The notes beneath the pieces are model-generated. The model saw nothing but the letters and a program-made list of their open reading frames with translations, was not told the DNA's origin and did not search any database. Of a DNA stretch of 64,000 nucleotides, positions 21,557-33,271 are shown in pieces (the first letter of the stretch is position 1; every line of letters starts with the position of its first letter). The position numbers were made by a program, and so were the translations under genes. This stretch comes from Nemertoderma westbladi (taxonomy: Eukaryota; Xenacoelomorpha; Nemertodermatida; Nemertodermatidae). The DNA lies in assembly GCA_032718475.1 (NCBI GenBank), contig JAUCBJ010006708.1:24182-88181 (forward strand), given 5' to 3'.

Positions 21557-21707
21557 AAATTAATTCTTCAAATAGACTAGGACAATCTACTTTCTTTTTG
21601 AATGTTAGGTGATGGAATTTAAAAATAATTAAAAGGTCTAAAAAACAACCAACTGTATTGGGTTAGCCTGTGTAAAGTAAATACAACTATATATCTTCTT
21701 AACAAAC

Positions 21708-21713
21708 AATAAA
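21708..21713 (+). terminator. candidate poly(A) signal AATAAA
   Basis: AATAAA lies 152 bp after the stop codon of the Ly6-like gene and is followed by T-rich sequence, a normal position for 3'-end formation. Confidence 0.5.
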
Positions 21714-22125
21714 AATTCATTTTATTGTTAAAAATTCAAAAAAACATTTTCACTTAAATCTGTTCTTTTATTTGACAATAAATAAAATATGCCTTACCGG
21801 TATCTATCGCTCGTTCCAAAATCAATTTATTTAATGGTTGAACGCTACGATAAACTATATCTAGAGATGGGAAGGATAATAAAGTATATAATTAAATCTA
21901 CATTAATTAAGAAATTTTATTATTAAAATGAAGTGTTAGAATTACCGAAATAGTATTGGGGCCTATTGTTTATCATTACACATATTGTAGAATAGGTAGT
22001 TTACCCAAACATTTACCAGATATTTAGGTTTTTTTTTTAATTATATACATTTCGAGCGGAGTTAATCTATTCTATTAAAATGAAGTTATTTATATATAAA
22101 ATATAATAATGTCAAATTGAAATTT
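21714..22125. other. AT-rich noncoding stretch
   Basis: No ORF, repeat unit or transposon end could be supported. Confidence 0.4.
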
Positions 22126-22188
22126 GTGTTAACCCTATTACCACTGCCCCCCCCCCCCCCCCCCCCCCTGTGGTAATAGGGTTAACAC
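22126..22188. repeat. perfect 19-bp inverted repeat with a C22 loop
   Basis: Arms gtgttaaccctattaccac at 22126-22144 and its exact complement at 22170-22188 enclose 25 bases, of which 22 (22147-22168) are C. The arms have no mismatch, so a cruciform or RNA hairpin is possible. Confidence 0.85.
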
Positions 22189-22321
22189 TAAACATTAAAG
22201 GTCTGCTAATAGTAATTTAAATTAAATTGATTTAGCCCCAAGCTGGGCAATAGGTCTGGGCAATAGTTGGACCTTTTTTGCAGTTCATGGTATCTAGTTA
22301 TCGATATTTCATTGCAATATT

Positions 22322-22453
22322 TACAACAGCCAGAGCATTATCTTGTACTTTGGCAGCCTCATGGAGTGAATAAGCATGGTGGACAGCCCATGACTTTCTT
22401 GAGACACATCTTAAAGGACACTGGCCTTGAAGATGCGGATGATCTAGCAAGTA
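22322..22453 (+). pseudogene. RTE-type LINE fragment (C-terminal end of ORF2)
   Basis: The frame encodes LVLWQPHGVNKHGGQPMTFL and then KDTGLEDADDLA, the same segment found in the LINE copies at 56687-57882 and 57883-58408. In RTE-like elements this region lies close to the C-terminus of the reverse transcriptase ORF. The fragment is cut at both ends. Confidence 0.8.
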
Positions 22454-23121
22454 AGCTACTACTATTTATTGAATGGATAGCCCAAACTGCACAGAAGTAT
22501 ATTACTTGCCAAATTTATTACTATATCACTCTAACCCAGACAGTAATCAAACATCAACTGTAAGTTTGTATAATGTATTACCCCACCAGATGAATAGCAG
22601 CTCTTCCCAGTGAATCCTATGACAATAATCTATAAGGTTACTCACTGCTATGTTAGGTGGGAGGGAGTTGATGATAATGAATGAGGAGGGACCCAACTAA
22701 CACTACGTTTGTCTATGGAGGGTCTCCTTACAGCCAGCTGGCTGGCTTTCTAGTTGAATCATATTATTCCGCAACTAAATAATTTACTCTTTTAGATGAA
22801 TTTGTGCGTTTTTTTGCCGGACTAACAAATTTTGGCGACGTTCTGTGCGAGATTGGCGATATTTGAAAAGATTCTGAGGCTCAAATATGTTGCTCAGATG
22901 ACTGAATATCTCAAATAAAAAAGTTGGTGCATATTCGACGAGTTTAAATCGGTGAAATTCGACTTTAAATTTTCAAAACCACTATTTTTCAGTGACCTCG
23001 TGATCGAAACGCCACAAAAAATATACAGTCTTGTGCGCAACCAAAATTTATGTAGAGTTTGTTATTAAAATTTTTGCGTACCTGCTTGAGTTTTTGAGAT
23101 ATTGGATGGTTATACATTCAG
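22454..23121. other. noncoding stretch, no supported gene
   Basis: No credible ORF. Part of the sequence (22790-23110) contains short phrases about phase-less T-rich DNA typical of old repeats, but no family was recognised. Confidence 0.35.
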
Positions 23122-23146
23122 ACACACACACACACACACACACACC

Positions 23147-23199
<53 letters not shown>
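23122..23199. repeat. (AC)n microsatellite
   Basis: About 38 AC dinucleotides with one CCCC interruption near 23145. Confidence 0.95.
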
Positions 23200-23201
<2 letters not shown>

Positions 23202-23596
23202 CAACACGCACACCCGCCATGGTTCTTTCACACACTGAATTTTGAATTTTACTAACTGTAAAATTCATTATATCTTCACATCAACAATTTGCAGAGTTTG
23301 TGTCATGTTTTTTTCACACACGAAATGAAAATTACAAAACATCTGCTAAGGGGCGTCGGAGGGGTGGTTGCGATGTGTGTGTGACTTTATAATTTTTTGC
23401 ATTGTATGTGTTATTTACAAATTCCCGCTTTCTGATTATTTCTGCTACTTTCTACCTTATCCAGGTATTTACCGAGTGCCGAGCCGGTGAGGTAAATATA
23501 ACAAAATACATAAATAATAATAAATAAAATAAATATAAATACATAATTTGAATAATTTATAATCGAACATGATTTATTCAAGTTTGTTCTAATTGG

Positions 23597-24078
23597 CCAT
23601 TTTAGGTTTATATAATATACTCCAAGCCATACTTACAAGTCTTCCTCATCTTACATACCTTGTGCGGTATTTCTGTTTTTTTAGTTTATTTCCCTGATGA
23701 TGCCCCTAGTGGGAGAAATTAATTGGATTGTATAATAAAACAGATAGAGTCGGGCGTAAAGAAACTCCTTTATTTCTCAGTCAGTGCACGAAATGCATTG
23801 TCGCGCCCTGAAGTCGGCTTGCCGTTTGATTAATAACTTTAATATGATAGATGTCTGGCTATGAGTAAAATGCAATGACTTCACATATATATGTCTTAAG
23901 TCAAATGTGAATGAGCTACAAGTACGTTAAAGCACCAATATTAACATTATGTGAAGAAAACCTTTGTATTCATTCAGACTGGCCCACATTGACTATTATA
24001 GGGTCTTCTCCGTTTTTTCAGAATCAATATGCCTAAAATGATCTATGGCTATGAGTAAAGGGTAACAGTATAACATAA
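23597..24078. repeat. 482-bp block A, copy 1, next to the first 37-bp array
   Basis: This block is nearly identical to 40808-41290 and, like that copy, runs directly into a 37-bp array. The shared segment includes ccctgatgatgcccctagtg at 23692-23711, a plus-strand AATAAA near 23734 and a minus-strand AATAAA at 23769-23774. No ORF of note. It may be the end of a mobile element, or the 3' flank of the minus-strand repeated-exon locus to its right. Confidence 0.85.
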
Positions 24079-26195
24079 GGGCTATCGTCCCCAACACCCC
24101 CACTCCGTTTCTTGGGGGCTATCGTCCCCAACACCCCCACATCTTTTCTTGGGAGCTATTGTCCCCAACACCCCCACTTATTTTCTTGGGGGCTATCGTC
24201 CCCAACACCCCCACTTCGTTTCTTGGGGGCTATCGTCCCCAACACCCCCACTTCTTTTCTTGGGGGCTATCGTCCCCAACACCCCCACTTCTTTTCTTGG
24301 GGGCTATCGTCCCCAACACCCCCACTTCTTTTCTTGGGGGCTATCGTCCCCAACACCGCCACTTCTTTTCTTGGGGGCTATCGTCCCCAACACCCCCACT
24401 TCTTTTCTTGGGGGCTATCGTCCCCAACACCCCCACTTCTTTTCGTGGGGGCTATCGTCCCCAACACCCCCACTTCTTTTCTTGGGGGCTATCGTCCCCG
24501 ACACCCCCACTTCTTTTCTTGGGGGCTATCGTCCCCAACACCCCCACTTCTTTTCTTGGGGGCTATCGTCCCCAACACCCCCACTTCTTTTCTTGTGGGC
24601 TATCGTCCCCAACACCCCCACTTCTTTTCTTGGGGGCTATCGTCCCCAACACCCCCACTTCTTTTCGTGGGGGCTATCGTCCCCAACACCCCCACTTCTT
24701 TTCTTGGGGGCTATCGTCCCCAACACCGCCACTTCTTTGCTTGGGGGCTATCGTCCCCAACACCCCCACTTCTTTTCTTGGGGGCTATCGTCCCCAACAC
24801 CCCCACTTCTTTTCGTGGGGGCTATCGTCCCCAACACCCCCACTTCTTTTCTTGGGGGCTATCGTCCCCAACACCCCCACTTCTTTTCTTGGGGGCTATC
24901 GTCCCCAACACCCCCACTTCTTTTCTTGGGGGCTATCGTCCCCAACACCCCCACTTCTTTTCGTGGGGGCTATCGTCCCCAACACCCCCACTTCTTTTCT
25001 TGGGGGCTATCGTCCCCAACACCGCCACTTCTTTTCTTGGGGGCTATCGTCCCCAACACCCCCACTTCTTTTCTTGGGGGCTATCGTCCCCAACACCCCC
25101 ACTTCTTTTCTTGGGGGCTATCGTCCCCAACACCCCCACTTCTTTTCTTGGGGGCTATCGTCCCCAACACCCCCACTTCTTTTCTTGGGGGCTATCGTCC
25201 CCAACACCCCCACTTCTTTTCTTGGGGGCTATCGTCCCCAACACCCCCACTTCTTTTCTTGGGGGCTATCGTCCCCAACACCCCCACTTCTTTTCTTGTG
25301 GGCTATCGTCCCCAACACCCCCACTTCTTTTCTTGGGGGCTATCGTCCCCAACACCCCCACTTCTTTTCGTGGGGGCTATCGTCCCCAACACCCCCACTT
25401 CTTTTCTTGGGGGCTATCGTCCCCAACACCGCCACTTCTTTTCTTGGGGGCTATCGTCCCCAACACCCCCACTTCTTTTCTTGGGGGCTATCGTCCCCAA
25501 CACCCCCACTTCTTTTCTTGGGGGCTATCGTCCCCAACACCCCCACTTCTTTTCGTGGGGGCTATCGTCCCCAACACCCCCACTTCTTTTCTTGGGAGCT
25601 ATTGTCCCCAACACCCCCACTTCTTTTCTTGGGGGCTATCGTCCCCAACACCCCCACTCCGTTTCTTGGGGGCTATCGTCCCCAACACCCCCACATCTTT
25701 TCTTGGGAGCTATTGTCCCCAACACCCCCACTTCTTTTCTTGGGGGCTATCGTCCCCAACACCCCCACTTCTTTTCTTGGGGGCTATCGTCCCCAACACC
25801 CCCACTTCTTTTCTTGGGGGCTATCGTCCCCAACACCCCCACTTCTTTTCTTGGGGGCTATCGTCCCCAACACCCCCACTTCTTTGCTTGGGGGCTATCG
25901 TCCCCAACACCCCCACTTCTTTTCTTGGGGGCTATCGTCCCCAACACCCCCACTTCTTTTCGTGGGGGCTATCGTCCCCAACACCCCCACTTCTTTTCTT
26001 GGGGGCTATCGTCCCCAACACCGCCACTTCTTTTCTTGGGGGCTATCGTCCCCAACACCCCCACTTCTTTTCTTGGGGGCTATCGTACCCAACACCCCCA
26101 CTTCTTTTCTTGGGGGCTATCGTCCCCAACACCCCCACTTCTTTTCTTGGGGGCTATCGTCCCCAACACCCCCACTTCTTTTCTTGGGGGCTAGC
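24079..26195. repeat. 37-bp minisatellite array 1, about 57 units
   Basis: The unit contains gggggctatcgtccccaaca followed by cccccacttcttttctt. Each unit holds the inverted repeat TTGGGG...CCCCAA around gctatcgt. Variants (gccactt, ttttcgtggg, attgtcccc) recur in order, showing block duplication. The + strand has almost no stop codon, and 37 leaves remainder 1 on division by 3, so all three + frames are open for 680-895 codons. None is a real gene. Confidence 0.95.
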
Positions 26196-27591
26196 GTTTT
26201 CTTTTTTCTTGGGGACCACAAACAATTGTCGCAATATTATGACAGCCACAAAAAAATATCGTAATGTTGTGACAGTCACAAACAATTGTCGCAAGGTTGT
26301 GACAGCCACAAACAATTGTCGTAATGTTGTGACAGCCACAAACAATTGTCTTAATGTTGCGACAGCCACAAACAATTGTCGTAATATTGTGACAGCTACA
26401 AACAATTGTCCGAATGTTGTGATAGCCACAAACAATTGTCGTAGTATTGTGACAACCACAAACAATTGTCGTAATGTTGTGACGGCCACAAACAATTGTC
26501 CGAATGTTGTGACAGCCACAAACAATTGTCGTAATGTTGCGACAGTCACAAACAATTGTCGTAATATTGTGACAGCCACAAACAATTGTCGTAATGTTGT
26601 GACGGCCACAAACAATTGTCCGAATGTTGTGACAGCCACAAACAATTGTCGTAATGTTGCGACAGCCACAAACAATTGTCGCAATATTCTGACAGCCACA
26701 ATCAATTGCCACAATGTTGTGACAGCCACAAACAATTGTCGCAATGTTGTGACAACCACAAACAATTGTAGCAATATTGTGACAGCCTCAAACAATTGAC
26801 GCCATGTAATGACAGCCACAAAGAATTGTCGTATTATTGTGACAGCTACAAACAATTGTCGTAATATTGTGACAGCCACAATCAATTGTCACAATGTTGT
26901 GACAGCCACAAACAATTGTCGTAATATTGTGACAGCCACAATCAATTGTCACAATGTTATGACAGCCACAAACCATTGTCGTAATGTTGCGACAGCCACA
27001 AACAATTGTCGTAACATTGTGACAGCTACAAACAATTGTCGTAATATTGTGACAGCCACAATCAATTGTCACAATGTTGTGACGGCCACAAACAATTGTC
27101 GTAATATTGTGACAGCCACAATCAATTGTCACAATGTTGTGACAGCCACAAACCATTGTCGTAATGTTGCGACAGCCACAAACAATTGTCGTAACATTGT
27201 GACAGCTACAAACAATTGTCGTAATATTGTGACAGCCACAATCAATTGTCACAATGTTGTGACAGCCACAAACAATTGTCGTAATATTGTGACAGCCACA
27301 ATCAATTGTCACAATGTTGTGACAGTCACAAACCATTGTCGTAATGTTGCGACAGCCACAAACAATTGTCGTAACATTGTGACAGCTACAAACAATTGTC
27401 GTAATATTGTGACAGCCACAATCAATTGTCACAATATTGTGACAGCCACAATCAATTGTCACAATGTTGTGACAGCCACAAACAATTGTCCAAATGTTGT
27501 AACAGCCACAAACAATTGCCGTAATATTAGAATTAATCCTCAAATAAACTTTTAAATTTATCATCAAAATAATATAAGTGTGTAAATTTAC

Positions 27592-27720
27592 CTCTTTATC
27601 AGCGGTGGGTTCATCGAGCAGATCAAGATCGCTTGTGCAGATCGGTTGCTTATCAGGAGCAGCAGAGCCACCCAATATCAACGGAATATTATCCGTTATG
27701 TCGTCAATTTCTTCGTTAAA
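27592..27720 (-). CDS. repeated exon candidate, copy 1
   Basis: On the minus strand this 129-bp segment is preceded by attttttccag and followed by GTAAAT, i.e. acceptor and donor. It encodes 43 residues in phase 0 at both ends, starting FNEEIDDITDN and ending LDEPTADKE: acidic, with no recognised domain. Seven copies of exactly 129 bp occur through 39.8 kb, all open in this phase and all with AG and GT at the same places. Differences between copies are mostly amino-acid changes, so selection is not proven. A second conserved piece lies 83 bp upstream: ACTACCATG directly before GTAAGAG, so ATG (27806-27804) could be the start codon of a first exon. This copy alone has ccag, not ctag, at the acceptor, so an unspliced frame also runs through it. 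Function unknown. Confidence 0.45.
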
Positions 27721-27803
27721 CTGGAAAAAATATAGATACATTGGATTGTGTTAATAAACAATGCTTGCAGGTTTGCAAAGAGTAACTCTTGCAAACCTCT
27801 TAC
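27721..27803 (-). other. candidate 83-bp intron with hairpin beside the donor site
   Basis: Read on the minus strand it begins GTAAGAGG and ends TTTTTTCCAG. Bases just after the donor form an inverted repeat, aggtttgcaagag and ctctttgcaaacct, with a short loop. The same arrangement recurs in the other exon units with small changes (aaaagtaact instead of agagtaact in several). Confidence 0.4.
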
Positions 27804-28254
27804 CATGGTAGTTTCACACACAAAATCTCACAGCTAAAACTAACTGTGTTGGGACACTAACAAAATTTTCCGAATATTGTGACAGCCACAATCAATTGTA
27901 GTAATTTTGTGACAGCCACAAACAATTGTCTGAATGTTGTGACAGCCACAAACATTTGTCGCAATGTTGGGATTGCCACAAACAATTTTCCGAATGTTGT
28001 GGCAGCCACAAACAATTGTCGCAATGTTGTAACAGCCACAAACAATTGTCCGAATGTTGTGATAGCCACAAACAATTGTCGTAATGTTGTGACAGCCACA
28101 AACAATTGTAGTAATGTTGTGACAGCCACAAGCAATTGTCGCAATATTGTGACAGCCACAAAAAAATGTCGTAATGTTGTGACAGTCACAAACAATTTCA
28201 GAATGTTGTGACAGCCGCAAACAATTGCCAGAATGTTATGACAGCCACAAACAA

Positions 28255-28350
28255 TAGTCGTAGTTTTGTGATACGCACAAACAATGGAGAAATTCTGTAT
28301 CAGCCACGAACAACTGCTGTGTTGCAGTATGCCGTGCAACCGGGACAGCT
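28255..28350. repeat. interspersed about 95-bp block inside the 30-bp arrays
   Basis: A non-30-bp segment containing gtgatacgcacaaacaatgg, gaaattctgtatcag, gttgcagtatgccgtgcaac and cgggacagctac lies within the array. Further copies start at about 29414, 29787, 31437, 31828 and 33949. It marks higher-order units of the minisatellite. It is open in several frames but no splice pair is convincing. Confidence 0.7.
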
Positions 28351-28944
28351 ACAAACAATTTTCGTAATGTTGAGACAGCCATAAACAATTGTCGTAGTAT
28401 TGTGACAACCACAAACAATTGTCGTAATGTTGTGACGGCCACAAACAATTGTCCGAATGTTGTGACAGTCACAAACAATTGTCGTAATGTGGCGACAGTC
28501 ACAAACAATTGACGCCATGTAATGACAGCCACAAAGAATTGTCGTAATATTGTGACAGCTACAAACAATTGTCGTAATATTGTGACAGCCACAATCAATT
28601 GTCACAATGTTGTGACAGCCACAAACAATTGTCGTAATATTGTGACAGCCACAATCAATTGTCACAATGTTGTGACAGCCACAAACCATTGTCGTAATGT
28701 TGCGACAGCCACAAACAATTGTCGTAACATTGTGACAGCTACAAACAATTGTCGTAATATTGTGACAGCCACAATCAATTGTCACAATGTTGTGACAGCC
28801 ACAAACAATTGTCGCAATATTCTGACAGCCACAGTCAATTGTCACAATGTTGTAACAGCCACAAACAATTGCCGTAATATTAGAATTAATCTTCAAATAA
28901 ACTTTTAAATTTATCATCAAAATAATATAAGTGTGTAAATTTAC

Positions 28945-29073
28945 CGCTTTATCAGCGGTGGGTTCATCGAGCAGATCAAGATCGCTTGTGCAGATCGGTT
29001 GCTTTTCAGGAGCAGCAGAGCCACCCAATATCAACGGAATATTATCCGTTATGTCGTCAATTTCTTCGTTAAA
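28945..29073 (-). CDS. repeated exon candidate, copy 2
   Basis: 129 bp, same phase and splice flanks (ttctag before it, GTAAAT after). It differs from copy 1 in PEKQP for PDKQP and ends TADKA. The upstream ATG before GTAAGA is at 29159-29157. The acceptor TAG closes the unspliced frame, so use of this segment would need splicing. Confidence 0.4.
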
Positions 29074-30819
29074 CTAGAAAAAATATAGATACATTGGATT
29101 GTGTTAATAAACAATGCTTGCAGGTTTGCAAAAAGTAACTCTTGCAAACTTCTTACCATGGTAGTTTCACACACAAAATCTCACAGCTAAAACTAACTGT
29201 GTTGGGACACTAACAAAATTTTCCGAATATTGTGACAGCCACAATCAATTGTAGTAATTTTGTGACAGCCACAAACAATTGTCTGAATGTTGTGACAGCC
29301 ACAAACATTTGTCGCAATGTTGGGACTGCCACAAACAATTTTCCGAATGTTGTGGCAGCCACAAACAATTGTCGCAATGTTGTAACAGCCACAAACAATT
29401 GTCCGAATGTTGTGATACGCACAAACAATGGAGAAATTCTGTATCAGCCACGAACAACTGCTGTGTTGCAGTATGCCGTGCAACCGGGACAGCTACAAAC
29501 AATTTTCGTAATGTTGAGACAGCCATAAACAATTGTCGCAATGTTGTGACAGCTACAAACAATTTTCGTAATGTTTTGAAAGCCACAAACAATTGTCGTA
29601 ATGTTGTGACAGCCACAAACAATTGTCTCAATATTGTGACAGCCACAAACAATTGTCGCAATATTGTGACAGCCACAAAAAATTGTCGTAATGTCGTGAC
29701 AGTCACAAACAATTTCAGAATGTTGTGACAGCCGCAAACAATTGTCAGAATGTTATGACAGCCACAAACAATAGTCGTAGTTTTGTGATACGCACAAACA
29801 ATGGAGAAATTCTGTATCAGAACCAACAACTGCTGTGTTGCAGTATGCCGTGCAACCGGGACAGCTACAAACAATTTTTGTAATGTTGAGACTGCCACAA
29901 ACAATTGTCGCAATGTTGTGACAGCTACAAACAATTTTCGTAATGTTTTGAAAGCCACAAACAATTGTCGTAATGTTGTGACAGCCACAAACAATTGTCG
30001 TAATGTTGTGACAGCCACAAACAATTGTCTCAATAATGTGACAGCCACAAACAATTGTTGCAATATTGTGACAGCCACAAACAATTGACGCAATGTAATG
30101 ACAGCCACAAAGAATTGTCGTAATATTGTGACAACCACAAACAATTGTCGTAATGTTGTGACGGCCACAAACAATTGTCCGAATGTTGTGAGAGCCACAA
30201 ACAATTGTCGTAATGTTACGACAGTCACAAACAATTGTCATAATATTGTGACAGCCACAAAAAATTGTCGTAATGTTGTGATGGCCACAAACAATTGTCC
30301 GAATGTTGTGACAGCCACAAACAATTGTCGTAATGTTGCGACAGCCACAAATAATTGTCGCAATATTCTGACAGCCACAATCAATTGTCACAATGTTGTG
30401 ACAGCCACAAACAATTGTCGCAATGTTGTGACAACCACAAACAATTGTAACAATATTGTGACAGCCTCAAACAATTGACGCAATGTAATGACAGCCACAA
30501 AGAATTGTCGTAATATTGTGACAGCTACAAACAATTGTCGTAATATTGTGACAGCCACAATCAATTGTCACAATGTTGTGACAGCCACAAACAATTGTCG
30601 TAATGTTGCGACAGCCACAAACAATTGTCGTAATATTGTGACAGCTACAAACAATTGTCGTAATATTGTGACAGCTACAAACAATTGTCGTAATATTGTG
30701 ACAGCCACAAAAATTGCAGGAATGTTGTAACAGCCACAAACAATTGCCGTAATATTAGAATTATTCTTCAAATAAACTTTTAAATTTATCATCAAAATAA
30801 TATAAGTGTGTAAATTTAC

Positions 30820-30948
30820 CTCTTTATCAGCGGTGAGGTCGTCGAGCAGATCAACATCGCTTATGCAGATCGGTTGCTTATCAGGAGCAGCAGAGCCACC
30901 CAATATCAACGGAATATTATCCGTTATGTCGTCAATTTCTTCGTTAAA
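30820..30948 (-). CDS. repeated exon candidate, copy 3
   Basis: 129 bp, open in the same phase. This copy has the most changes near its 3' end (ISDVDLLDDLTADKE). The acceptor region reads ctctag. The upstream ATG is at 31034-31032. Confidence 0.4.
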
Positions 30949-33142
30949 CTAGAGAAAATATAGATACATTGGATTGTGTTAATAAACAATGCTTGCAGGT
31001 TTGCAAAGAGTAACTCTTGCAAACCTCTTACCATGGTAGTTTCACACACAAAATCTCACAGCTAAAACTAACTGTGTTGGGACACTAACAAAATTTTCCG
31101 AATATTGTGACAGCCACAATAAATTGTAGTAATTTTGTGACAGCCACAAACAATTGTCTGAATGTTGTGACAGCCACAAACATTTGTCGCAATGTTGGGA
31201 CTGCCACAAACAATTATCCGAATGTTGTGACAGCCACAAACAATTGTTGCAATGTTGTAACAGCCACAAACAATTGTCGCAATATTGTGACAGCCACAAC
31301 CAATTGTCGCAATATTATGACAGCCACATATAATTGTCGTAATGTTGTGACAGTCACAAACAATTTCAGAATGTTGTGACAGCCGCAAACAATTGCCAGA
31401 ATGTTATGACAACCACAAACAATAGTCGTAGTTTTGTGATACGCACAAACAATGGATAAATTCTGTATCAGCCACAAACAACTGCTGTGTTGCAGTATGC
31501 CGTGCAACCGGGACAGCTACAAACAATTTTCGTAATGTTGAGACAGCCACAAACAATTGTCGCAATGTTGTGACAGCTGCAAACAATTTTTGTAATGTTT
31601 AAAAGCCACAAACAATTGTCGTAATGTTGTGACAGCCACAAACAATTGTCGTAATGTTGTGACAGCCACAAAAAATTGTCTCAATATTGTGACAGCCACA
31701 AACAATTGTCGCAATATTGTGACAGCCACAAAAACTTGTCGTAATGTCGTGACAGTCACAAACAATTTCAGAATGTTGTGACAGCCGCAAACAATTGTCA
31801 GAATGTTATGACAGCCACAAACAATAGTCGTAGTTTTGTGATACGCACAAACAATGGAGAAATTCTGTATCAGCCACGAACAACTGCTGTGTTGCAGTAT
31901 GCCGTGCAACCGGGACAGCTACAAACAATTTTCGTAATGTTGAGACAGCCACAAACAATTGTCGCAATGTTGTGACAGCTACAAACAATTTTCGTAATGT
32001 TGAGACAGCCACAAACAATTGTCGCAATGTTGTGACAGCTACAAACAATTTTCGAAATGTTTTGAAAGCCACAAACAATTGTCGTAATGTTGTGACTGCC
32101 ACAAACAATTGTCGTAATGTTGTGACAGCCACAAACAATTGTCTCAATAATGTGACAGCCACAAACAATTGTTGCAATATTGTGACAGCCACAAACAATT
32201 GACGCAATGTAATGACAGCCACAAAGAATTGTCGTAATATTGTGACAACCACAAACAATTGTCGTAATGTTGTGACGGCCACAAACAATTGTCCGAATGT
32301 TGTGAGAGCCACAAACAATTGTCGTAATGTTACGACAGTCACAAACAATTGTCATAATATTGTGACAGCCACAAAAAATTGTCGTAATGTTGTGATGGCC
32401 ACAAACTATTGTCCGAATGTTGTGACAGCCACAAACAATTGTCGTAATGTTGCGACAGCCACAAATAATTGTCGCAATATTCTGACAGCCACAATCAATT
32501 GTCACAATGTTGTGACAGCCACAAAGAATTGTCGCAATGTTGTGACAACCACAAACAATTGTAGCAATATTGTGACAGCCTCAAACAATTGTCGCAAGGT
32601 TGTGACAGCCTCAAACAATTGACGCAATGTAATGACAGCCACAAAGAATTGTCGTAATATTGTGACAGCTACAAACAATTGTCGTAATATTGTGACAGCC
32701 ACAATCAATTGTCACAATGTTGTGACAGCCACAAACAATTGTCGTAATGTAGCGACAGCCACAAACAAATGTCGTAATATTGTGACAGCTACAAACAATT
32801 GTCGGAATATTGTGACAGCTACAAACAATTGTCGTAATATTGTGACAGCCACAAAAATTGCAGGATTGTTGTAACAGCCACAAACAATTGACGCAATGTA
32901 ATGACAGCCACAAACAATTGTCGTAATATTGTGACAGCCACAAACAATTGACGCAATGTAATGACAGCCACAAACAATTGTCGTAATATTGTGACAGCTA
33001 CAAACAATTGTCGTAATATTGTGACAGCCACAAAAATTGCAGGAATGTTGTAACAGCCACAAACAATTGCCGTAATATTAGAATTATTCTTCAAATAAAC
33101 TTTTAAATTTATCATCAAAATAATATAAGTGTGTAAATTTAC

Positions 33143-33271
33143 CTCTTTATCAGCGGTGGGTTCATCGAGCAGATCAAGATCGCTTATGCAGATCGGTTGC
33201 TTATCAGGAGCAGCAGAGCCACCCAATATCAACGGAATAGTATCCGTTATGTCGTCAATTTCTTCGTTAAA
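33143..33271 (-). CDS. repeated exon candidate, copy 4
   Basis: 129 bp, open, with conserved AG and GT flanks. It carries TDTIPL where copy 1 has TDNIPL, and CISD for CTSD. The upstream ATG is at 33357-33355. Confidence 0.4.

Noticed and set aside
23031-23255. His/Thr-rich ORF over the AC repeat (and similar ORFs near 55.9 and 62.5 kb)
   Set aside because: Translation of dinucleotide repeats, with no coding evidence.
28255-28350. Second repeated exon inside the minisatellite
   Set aside because: AG and GT pairs can be found on both strands, but donors are weak and differ among copies, so an exon call is not supported.
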